From positions 496,001 to 560,000 of the forward strand of contig NZ_JALKBW010000001.1 in the NCBI RefSeq assembly GCF_023017165.1: a stretch of 64,000 bases of DNA, given 5' to 3'. Made by a program: the position numbers and the translations under genes. Positions within the stretch are counted from its first letter, which is position 1. Each line of letters begins with the position of its first letter. Positions 57,301-64,000 of this stretch are shown here, piece by piece. The stretch is from Gordonia alkaliphila (GTDB lineage Bacteria; Actinomycetota; Actinomycetes; Mycobacteriales; Mycobacteriaceae). The notes under the pieces were generated by a model, which saw only the letters and a list, made by a program, of their open reading frames with translations, made no database searches and had not been told where the DNA came from.

Positions 57301-60300
57301 GTCGAGGGCGTCGACGACGGTCTCGAACGGCGCGTCCGCGTGCGCGAATGCCTCCAGATCCACCGTGTTCACCGCATCAAGCAACTCATCGAAGGTCGCA
57401 TCGACGTCAACCTGCGTACGTAAGACCAGGGTGTTCACGAACATGCCGATCAGCCTGTCCAGCGCGGCCTGACCGCGCCCCGCCGTCGGAATCGCGATCG
57501 CAATGTCGTCGGTGGCGGTCAGCCGGGCGAGCAGGACGGCCAGCGCCGCATGCACCACCATGAACGGGGTCATTCCCCGTCGCTGTGCCACACTGCGGAT
57601 GCGCTCGGCTACCTCGGCGGGAATCTCAAAACGGAACTCCGCACCACGGTGCGAGGCCACCGCTGGCCGAGGCCGGTCTGCAGGCAGTTCCAGCACATCG
57701 GGCACGCCCGCAAGCTGCTCACGCCAGTAGCGAATCTGCCGCCCGACGACCGACTCGAGGTCATCCGGCGAACCGAGCACCTCATGCTGCCAGATCGCGA
57801 AATCGGCGAACTGCACCGGCAACGGCGCGAGCGACGGAGCCTCGCCGTTCACGCGAGCCGCGTAGGCGGCCACCAGATCCATGATCAGCGGAAGCCGCGA
57901 CTCGCCGTCGGCGGCGATGTGATGCGTGACGACGGCGAGTACATGGTCACCGTCCGCGGTCGGCCACAGGCGGACTCGCAGCGGCCAGTCGGCACTCACA
58001 TCGAATCCGGAGACCAGCGCCTCGTGGACCTGGTCCATCGAATCGACGACGGCCCAATCGAGGCGACCCTCGATCTCGGCGACGTCGCCGATCCGCTGGA
58101 ACGGCACGCCGTCGACGTCCGGGAATGACGTGCGGAGCACCTCGTGGCGTGTCACCAGGTCCACTACCGCGGCGTGCAGCGCTTGCGTGTCGAGTTCACC
58201 GTTGATCCGCAGCACAGCAGGAATGTTGTAGGTCGGCGACGACGGATCGAACCGGTTGATGAACCACATCCGCTGCTGAGCAAACGACAACGGAATCTGA
58301 GCCGGGCGCGGCACCGCTGCCGTCACCGGCGGCAAGGCCGGGGCGCGATCGGCGACCGCCACAGCCAGCGCACGCACACTCGGCGCATCGAACACATCGC
58401 GCACCGACACCTGCACCCCCAGCGCCTCGGAAGCCCGGGCGACCAGGCGCATCGCCGCCAGCGAATTGCCGCCGGCCTCGAAGAACGACTCGGTCACAGA
58501 GACCCGATCAGCACCGAGCAGTTCGGCGAACACGCCGGCCACGATCTGCTCGGTCTCGGTGGCCGGTGCCACATACTCCACGGCCTCGAATACCGGATCG
58601 GGCAACCCGCGCCGATCGACCTTGCCCGCCGTATTGAGCGGCATGGTCTCCAGCGCCATCCACACCGTCGGCACCATGTACTCCGGCAGTCTGCTCGCCA
58701 GCTCGGCGGCCAGCTGAGCGGTGTCCACCGATGCCGGCGCCACATAGCCGACCAGCTGATCGCCCGCCGGGCCCTCGACCACCCGGGCCGCCGCATGCAC
58801 CACGTCCGGTGCGGCTGCGATCGCCGATTCGACCTCGCCGAGCTCCAGACGCTGACCGCGGAGCTTCACCTGGAAGTCGGTACGGCCCAGATACTCGAGG
58901 TCCCCGGACCGTGGGTTACGGCGGACCAGGTCACCGGTCCGGTACAGGCGCGAACCGGCCACCCCGAACGGATCGGCAACGAACCGCTCCGCGGTCAGGT
59001 CCGGTCTGGCCGCGTAGCCGCGCGCGGACTGGGCGCCGCCCAGATACAGCTCACCTGCCACACCGTCGGGCACCACATGCAAGCGCGAATCGAGGATGAA
59101 CGCCGTGGTGTTCCGCATCGGGCGGCCGATCGGGACCACTGCCTCCGTGCCGCCGAGCCGGGCGGACATCGTGTACACCGCGGCCTCGGTGGGACCGAAG
59201 AGGTTCACCACTTCCGCTTGCGGCACTCGGGACCGGAAATCGTCGGCCACCGCCGGTGGTAGCGCTTCACCTCCGGAGAACAGCACTCGCAGACCAGGCA
59301 GCAGCGGCCGTTCCTGAACGACGTCCAGGAACGCTGCCAGCAACGACGGTACGAACTGCACCACCGACACCTTCTGCCGGTTCATAACATCCGCCAGGTA
59401 CTGGGGGTCGCGATGGCCCTGCGCTTCGGAGATCACCATCGTCTGGCCGGCGACCAGGGGCCAGAAAAGTTCCAGCACCGACGCATCGAAGGTGTGCGGG
59501 GTCTTGAACAGCAAACGCTGGTCGCCGGAAGGAATCAGCTCGTCGAACCAGCTGACAAAGTTGTGGACCGCACCGTGCGAAACGGTCACCCCCTTGGGCT
59601 GACCAGTCGATCCCGAGGTGAACAACGTGTACGCCGCATGCTCCGGCCGCAGTGCCGCCGACCGCTCAGCCGGATCCAGCGGGAGCACATTCTCGGCCGG
59701 GACGCCACCATCGACCTCGACCACCGGAACGCCCAGCGACGAGACGAAGCCGGGTACCGCTTCACCCGTCCGGATCACAACCACGGACACGCCCGCGGTC
59801 GCCGCCACGTACTCCGCCCGCTCCGCCGGAGAATCGACGGCGATCGGCACATACTGTCCGCCGGCAGCCATGATCGCGTGGACCGCAACGACCAGTTCCA
59901 CACTGCGGTCCATGACGAGGCCGACCGCCGTATCCGGACCGACACCGGCAGCGATCAACTCTCTTGCGAGCATCGCGACGCGAGCACCGAACTCCCGATA
60001 CGAGAGCTCTCGTCGTCCCGCGATCAAGGCCACGGATTCCGGTGCGCGCCGGACACTCTCGGCCACCGCAGCGGCGATCGTCTCGGCCCGCATGGGCGCT
60101 ACCGGCCCGGTCGACTCCTCGATGACGATCGATGCTTCCCGCGCGTCGAGCAGTTCGACGTCGCCCATCGGTATCTCTGGCGAATTCACCAGATTCTCGA
60201 GAGCCCGCACGAATCGCTCGCCGAGCTTCTCCATCGACGATCGATCGAACAGTGCCGTCGGGTAGGTGAGCAGGCCGGTCCAGTCTGTCGCGGCCTCGCC

Positions 60301-63300
60301 CGCGGCCAGCGTCAGGTTCAGGTCCATCTGAGCAGGGGTGTCGATTGCGCCGAACGGCTCGACCTGCACTCCTGCGAACTCCACACCGCTCTCGACTGCA
60401 CCGATCGGATCGACCGACAGGATCACCTGCACTAGCGGCGAGAACGCCTCCGACCGCACCGGATCGAGTGCATCGACCACCGACTCGAATGGCACATCCG
60501 CGTGGGCGAAGGCCTCGACGTCCGACATGCGCGTCAGCGCCACGAAGGCTTCGAACGACTCGGCCGGATCGACGCGGCTCCGCAGCACCAGGGTATTGAC
60601 GAACATGCCGATCAAGCCACCGAGGTCACGCTGCCCACGGCCATCGATCGGCGTGCCGACGACGATGTCATCCGAGCCGGTCAGACGACCCAGCAACGCC
60701 GCGAAGACCGCGTGCAGCACCATGAACCGGGAGGCTCCGGTCCTGCTCGCCAACTCGTCGACCCGTGCGCCCAACTCCGCGGGAACGGTGAACTGAACCT
60801 GGTCACCACGCGGCGAGAACACCGCCGGCCGCGGCCGGTCTGTCGGCAGGGCCATGACGTCGGGTACTCCGTCAAGCGCTTGCTTCCAGTACTCGAGCTG
60901 CTGTCCGAGCACCGAAGAGGAATCCTCGGGCGATCCGAGATTCTCGTGCTGCCACACCGCGAAATCGGTGTACTGCACCGGCAAGGCCGTGAACGCCGGA
61001 GGCTGACCGGCACTGCGCGCAGCATAGGCAGTCAGGAGGTCCGCGATCATCGGGCCATAGGACTGCCCGTCGAACGCGATGTGGTGCACGACGATCGCCA
61101 GCACCAACGACTCGTCGTCCTCGATCAGCACCCGGACCCGCAGCGGGAACTCGCGGGTGACGTCGAAGCCCCGGGCGAGCTCGTCGACCATCTGCTCCGC
61201 CGAATGAACGAGACGCCAATCCAGCCGGGCACTCGCGTCACCGGCCGGTATCACCAACTGGTAGGGCACCCCGGCGCTGTCCGGGAACACCGTCCGCAGC
61301 ACCTCGTGCCGTTCCACCACATCGATCACGGCCTGTCGCAATGCACCACGATCGACGTCGCCGCGAAGCCGGAAGGCTCCCGGGATGTTGTAGGTCGGGG
61401 TCATCGGATCGAGCCGGTTGATGAACCACATCCGCTGCTGCGCAAACGACAACGGCACCCTGTCGGGGCGCGGAACCACACTCGTCACCGGCGGGAGGGC
61501 GCCACCGCGACCCCACGCTGCGACGGCAAGCTGACGTACCGATGGTGCCGCGAAGACGTCGGCAATGGACAGACCGACATTCAGCGCCTTGCCCGCGCGG
61601 CCGACCAACCGCATCGCGCTCAGCGAGTTACCACCCGCATCGAAGAACGACTCGGTGACACCGACCCGCTCCACACCGAGCACCTCGGCGAACACCGCAG
61701 CCAACGCCTCTTCGGCCTCGCCCTCGGGTGCGACGTACTCGCCCTGCGTCGACGACAAATCCGGTGCGGGCAACGCCCGACGATCCAGCTTGCCCGCCGA
61801 GTTCAGCGTCACCTCGTCGAGCAGCGTCCACACCGACGGGCGCATGTATTCCGGCAACGACTCAGCAAGGTGTGCCTTCACCGCATCGAGATCCACCGAT
61901 GCCGGCGACACATAGCCGACCAGGAACTCGCCACCCGCGGGTGCAGTCGCGACCGTCGCCGCCGCATGCACCACACCCGGACCGCCCGCGATTACCGCCT
62001 CGATCTCACCGAGCTCGATCCGCTGCCCCCGCAGCTTCACCTGGAAATCAGTACGACCCAAGTACTCGATATCCCCGCCCGGCAGACGCTTCACCAAGTC
62101 ACCGGTCCGGTACAGCCGGGATCCGACAGCACCATAAGGATCGGCGATGAAACGTTCCGCGGTCAGGCCCGGCTGATCGGCGTAACCCCGCGCGATCTGC
62201 ACACCACCCAGATACAACTCACCCGGAACACCATCGGGCACCAGCTGCAAACGATCATCGAGCACCAGCATCGAGGTATTCGCGACCGGCTTGCCGATCG
62301 TCACCAACTCCGGCGCATCCGACACATCGGCCCAACCCACCTCGACCGCAGCCTCAGTCGGACCAAACAGATTGTGAATCTCAGCCTGCGGCCACACCGC
62401 ATGCGCGGCAGCCACCGTCGCCGGCGCCAACGCCTCACCCGAGGCGAACAACCACCGCAACGACGTCAACCCCGCCAGTCGGTCGTGATCGACCACATCC
62501 AAGAACACCGACAACATCGACGGCACAAAATGCACACTCGTCGCCTCGGTCTCGGCAATCAGATCAGCGATATACCCCGGATCCCGATGCCCATCCGGCC
62601 GCGCCACCACGACCGTCGCACCCGACATCAGCGGCGCGTACAGTTCCGGCACCGACACATCGAAGGTGTACGGCGTCTTCAAAACGACCCTGTCGCCCAC
62701 GCCCCACGGGAACGCGTCCAGACCCCACCACAAGCGGTTCAGGACCGCATCGTGCGACACCGTCACACCCTTGGGCACACCCGTCGACCCCGACGTGAAC
62801 AACGTGTACAAAGCACTGTCACCGTGCAGCGGCGCCAACCGGTCCGCATCGGTCACCGCGGCAGTAGCCAGATCAACGTCACCGGACGCATCCACCTCCA
62901 GCAGACGCACATCGATGAGATCGGCAACAGGCTCAGGCACGGCGCCAGCAGCCACCAACACCAACTCGGCACCGGCAGTCTCCAGCATCACCCGCGCACG
63001 CTCGGCCGGAGCAGAAAGATCGACCGGCACATACTGACCGCCCGCAGCAGTCACCGCATGAACAGCCACCAGCAGTTCCACCGAGCGATCAATGCAGACA
63101 CCGACCGCCACATCAGGCCCCACACCGGCAGCGGTCAACTCACGCGCCAACACCGCCACCCGAGCACCGAACTCCGCGTACGAGACCTCGCGGCCCTCGA
63201 ACACCAGCGCCGCCGCATCCGGCGTCGAAATCACCTGCGCCGCAACAGCATCGGCCACTGAACCAGCCGGCGTCCCCTCCACCGGTCCGGTCCCGACCGC

Positions 63301-64000
63301 CAGCGCCTCGGCGCGCTCATCACCGATCAGCACCGACGCATCACCGACCGCGACCTCCGGATCAGCGGTCAACTCGCCGAGCAACGCCACGAAACGATCC
63401 GCGAACGCCCGCGCCGTCGACGCATCAAACAGATCCGCGGCCACAACCACCGAACCCGACCACGCCTCACCAACTGGCGCCGAATGCACGTTGAACGTCA
63501 CATCCACCTGAGCTGGAATCACCGGCACGTCGAGCGGCTCCGCAGAGATCCCGGCGAGCTCCACCTGCGCCTCAGACGCCGAGGCAGCAGGATCGAACGA
63601 CAGCATCACCTGCGCCAGCGGCGCGAAGGCCTCGCTGCGCACCGGATCGACCGCCTCGACCACCGACTCGAACGGCACGGTCTGGTGCGCGAGGGCGCCG
63701 AGGTCGGCCTCCCGCACCTGATCGAGCAGTCCGGCGAACGACTCCGCCGGATCGACCTGCGCACGCAGCACCAGCGTGTTGACGAACATGCCGACCAGAG
63801 CGTCGAGCTCGGACTGACCGCGACCGGCCACCGGCGTGGCGATCGTTATGTCCTGCGTCGCAGACAACCGGGCGAGCAACGTCGCCAAGACGGCATGGAC
63901 GACCATGAACGGCGTCGTGCCCGAGGCCCGGCTCACTTCGGCGACCCGATCAGCGACCTCGGCCGGCACCGAGAAGTCCACGCTGGTGCCGACATACGAC
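54379..64000 (-). CDS. Nonribosomal peptide synthetase, C-terminal three modules plus thioesterase (5' end outside window)
   Basis: About 3200 residues are visible; the frame is open to 63999 and the start is outside the window. Approximate domain spans on the minus strand: part of a condensation domain (63999-63330), A1 (63300-61800), PCP1 (GGNSL, 61740-61530), C2 (HHIAFDG, 61480-60180), A2 (60120-58620), PCP2 (GGNSL, 58570-58370), C3 (HHIAADG, 58310-57000), A3 (56920-55440), PCP3 (LGGSSL, 55370-55170) and thioesterase (GWSLGG, 55130-54390). All catalytic motifs look complete and there are no epimerase or methyltransferase domains. Specificity residues read by alignment to GrsA give DVPHFSLVEK (A1, serine-like but Pro replaces Trp), DALQFGLVYK (A2, glutamine-like) and DVWHVSLVDK (A3, serine). 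The product should end X-Ser-Gln-Ser, released by the thioesterase; specificity calls are hand-made. Confidence 0.9.
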   Translation of the reverse strand, partial: SYVGTSVDFSVPAEVADRVAEVSRASGTTPFMVVHAVLATLLARLSATQDITIATPVAGRGQSELDALVGMFVNTLVLRAQVDPAESFAGLLDQVREADLGALAHQTVPFESVVEAVDPVRSEAFAPLAQVMLSFDPAASASEAQVELAGISAEPLDVPVIPAQVDVTFNVHSAPVGEAWSGSVVVAADLFDASTARAFADRFVALLGELTADPEVAVGDASVLIGDERAEALAVGTGPVEGTPAGSVADAVAAQVISTPDAAALVFEGREVSYAEFGARVAVLARELTAAGVGPDVAVGVCIDRSVELLVAVHAVTAAGGQYVPVDLSAPAERARVMLETAGAELVLVAAGAVPEPVADLIDVRLLEVDASGDVDLATAAVTDADRLAPLHGDSALYTLFTSGSTGVPKGVTVSHDAVLNRLWWGLDAFPWGVGDRVVLKTPYTFDVSVPELYAPLMSGATVVVARPDGHRDPGYIADLIAETEATSVHFVPSMLSVFLDVVDHDRLAGLTSLRWLFASGEALAPATVAAAHAVWPQAEIHNLFGPTEAAVEVGWADVSDAPELVTIGKPVANTSMLVLDDRLQLVPDGVPGELYLGGVQIARGYADQPGLTAERFIADPYGAVGSRLYRTGDLVKRLPGGDIEYLGRTDFQVKLRGQRIELGEIEAVIAGGPGVVHAAATVATAPAGGEFLVGYVSPASVDLDAVKAHLAESLPEYMRPSVWTLLDEVTLNSAGKLDRRALPAPDLSSTQGEYVAPEGEAEEALAAVFAEVLGVERVGVTESFFDAGGNSLSAMRLVGRAGKALNVGLSIADVFAAPSVRQLAVAAWGRGGALPPVTSVVPRPDRVPLSFAQQRMWFINRLDPMTPTYNIPGAFRLRGDVDRGALRQAVIDVVERHEVLRTVFPDSAGVPYQLVIPAGDASARLDWRLVHSAEQMVDELARGFDVTREFPLRVRVLIEDDESLVLAIVVHHIAFDGQSYGPMIADLLTAYAARSAGQPPAFTALPVQYTDFAVWQHENLGSPEDSSSVLGQQLEYWKQALDGVPDVMALPTDRPRPAVFSPRGDQVQFTVPAELGARVDELASRTGASRFMVLHAVFAALLGRLTGSDDIVVGTPIDGRGQRDLGGLIGMFVNTLVLRSRVDPAESFEAFVALTRMSDVEAFAHADVPFESVVDALDPVRSEAFSPLVQVILSVDPIGAVESGVEFAGVQVEPFGAIDTPAQMDLNLTLAAGEAATDWTGLLTYPTALFDRSSMEKLGERFVRALENLVNSPEIPMGDVELLDAREASIVIEESTGPVAPMRAETIAAAVAESVRRAPESVALIAGRRELSYREFGARVAMLARELIAAGVGPDTAVGLVMDRSVELVVAVHAIMAAGGQYVPIAVDSPAERAEYVAATAGVSVVVIRTGEAVPGFVSSLGVPVVEVDGGVPAENVLPLDPAERSAALRPEHAAYTLFTSGSTGQPKGVTVSHGAVHNFVSWFDELIPSGDQRLLFKTPHTFDASVLELFWPLVAGQTMVISEAQGHRDPQYLADVMNRQKVSVVQFVPSLLAAFLDVVQERPLLPGLRVLFSGGEALPPAVADDFRSRVPQAEVVNLFGPTEAAVYTMSARLGGTEAVVPIGRPMRNTTAFILDSRLHVVPDGVAGELYLGGAQSARGYAARPDLTAERFVADPFGVAGSRLYRTGDLVRRNPRSGDLEYLGRTDFQVKLRGQRLELGEVESAIAAAPDVVHAAARVVEGPAGDQLVGYVAPASVDTAQLAAELASRLPEYMVPTVWMALETMPLNTAGKVDRRGLPDPVFEAVEYVAPATETEQIVAGVFAELLGADRVSVTESFFEAGGNSLAAMRLVARASEALGVQVSVRDVFDAPSVRALAVAVADRAPALPPVTAAVPRPAQIPLSFAQQRMWFINRFDPSSPTYNIPAVLRINGELDTQALHAAVVDLVTRHEVLRTSFPDVDGVPFQRIGDVAEIEGRLDWAVVDSMDQVHEALVSGFDVSADWPLRVRLWPTADGDHVLAVVTHHIAADGESRLPLIMDLVAAYAARVNGEAPSLAPLPVQFADFAIWQHEVLGSPDDLESVVGRQIRYWREQLAGVPDVLELPADRPRPAVASHRGAEFRFEIPAEVAERIRSVAQRRGMTPFMVVHAALAVLLARLTATDDIAIAIPTAGRGQAALDRLIGMFVNTLVLRTQVDVDATFDELLDAVNTVDLEAFAHADAPFETVVDALDPVRSEAFAPLAQVMLSFDPGASAQQAEVDVAGLSITGVDGADAPAQVDLALAVLTSPEGQAWTASFTYATDLFLEPTVATFAERFVMLVSGLTENPVGAVGDVPLLAIDEEFRAFDLSVGPEVLRGPSTLASAVAAQVARTPEATAVVFADRELSYREFGARIATLARQLIEGGIGPDIAVGVAIDRSVEMLVAVHAVIAAGGHYVPIDTAAPVDRVASMLDTSGATAVLVAASASRPESIAEMVDDIRVIEVDAAAAVDLAAPPVSDDERAATVRGDSAAYTLFTSGSTGRPKGVTVTHSAIVNRLAWMADDYAFGDSDRVLQKTPYTFDVSVWELFLPMVTGGTLVIAEPGRHTEPDYLAQIISEQRISVVHFVPSMLSVFLGVLGAEVRTLDTLRLVVTSGEALAPGDAQALLARLPEVQLENLYGPTEAAVDVTAHRVRAGETIVPIGRPVTNTGTLVLDGRLAMVPVGVAGELYLSGVQLARGYASRPDLTAERFVASPFGVEGERLYRTGDRVRWNAAGELEYLGRNDFQVKLRGQRIELGEIESVLAGAPGVVHAAATVATASSGSDHLVAYLAPATVDLDTVKAAASQALPGYMVPTVWVMLDGVPLSTAGKIDRRALPPADFGQLAAKYVAPEGPVEELVASAFADVLGLDEVSVVESFFDLGGSSLSAVQLTAHLRKAGCEVELPWLFSHPTVRNLASVISGEARSSGVLIGLRTAGSRPPLFCFPPADGVSWMYGDLLPYIADRPVYGLQDPAVIAGEERFSSIEEFADRYVTEILDVAPHGPYHLLGWSLGGVIAFEVARKLKAMGHEVALLGLLDPAAGAVYEEQITPEEHAASVAELRAGWEAMLADDQSPGSAGDTLARNLRAAGLDFGDLSGRMIGAFDAGADLLIGHEPGSVDVPVLLFTATRRDRPGRVTDYWRDRALGEFVNIDVDIEHGSMGSAHGFAVLGPLIERRLNGPIL

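Noticed and set aside
60502..63261. A 919-codon open frame on the + strand opposite the peptide synthetase
   Set aside because: It is antisense to clear C, A and PCP domains and rich in His/Arg/Gln, with no recognisable motif. Shadow frame.
1..64000. tRNA or rRNA genes, CRISPR arrays, prophage or plasmid origin
   Set aside because: I read intergenic regions for cloverleaf elements, spaced repeats, integrases and iterons and saw none. A tRNA scan would be the decisive check.

Overview
The window is high-G+C, gene-dense DNA of a mycolic-acid actinobacterium (order Mycobacteriales). It looks most like Gordonia or a near relative. The reasons are the order of its ribosomal genes, an antigen-85-like esterase, a DUF222/HNH gene of the 13E12 type, short actinobacterial Adk, zinc-type S14, Mce-associated-like membrane proteins and an IdeR-like iron box. 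Genus assignment is an inference.

Layout. 1-3179: start of infA (-), then a + strand set: small membrane protein, fdhD, dtd, GT87-type mannosyltransferase. 3163-8731 (-): rpsH-rplF-rplR-rpsE-rpmD-rplO-secY-adk-map. 9144-15071 (+): a tandem pair of transmembrane Ser/Thr kinase genes, both with a one-base frameshift and the second lacking catalytic residues, then two paralogous small membrane proteins. 15046-19482 (-): PucR-type regulator, FMN reductase, luciferase-like monooxygenase, TDT/TehA-like transporter. 19560-29441 (+): narG (broken by an IS256-type element), narH, narJ, narI, narK and a cupin gene. 29527-36726: a membrane alpha/beta hydrolase, an NCS1 permease remnant, a frameshifted PEP synthase, a small membrane protein and a secreted protein. 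36969-41820: HNH/DUF222 protein, truncated nadE, a GGDEF gene and a tail-to-tail EAL gene with an in-frame TAG. 42010-43466 (-): rplN-rplX-rplE-rpsZ. 43698-52681: two copies of a module made of a NarX-like kinase plus a partner membrane protein. The first copy adds a response regulator and a stand-alone LuxR HTH protein. The second is broken by an IS1634-type element flanked by 90-92 bp direct repeats. An acetoacetate-decarboxylase-like gene and an iron-box lipoprotein lie between the two. 52861-64000 (-): MbtH, antigen-85-like esterase and the last three modules of a nonribosomal peptide synthetase ending in a thioesterase.

The main theme is genome remodelling. The spc ribosomal operon, normally contiguous, is split by about 33 kb of accessory genes between rpsZ and rpsH, and each half has a very similar promoter. 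The intervening DNA and its flanks hold two IS insertions into genes, two truncated genes, three single-base frameshifts (all in short C/G runs) and one internal stop. The frameshifts may be assembly errors; the IS insertions are well supported by target duplications. Respiratory nitrate reduction is probably off in this isolate while the element sits in narG, although the rest of the operon looks intact.

The best candidate for an undescribed system is the duplicated kinase/partner-membrane-protein module. Each membrane partner has a similar cytoplasmic domain that I do not recognise and is translationally coupled to its kinase. No tRNA, rRNA, CRISPR array or prophage was found by reading.
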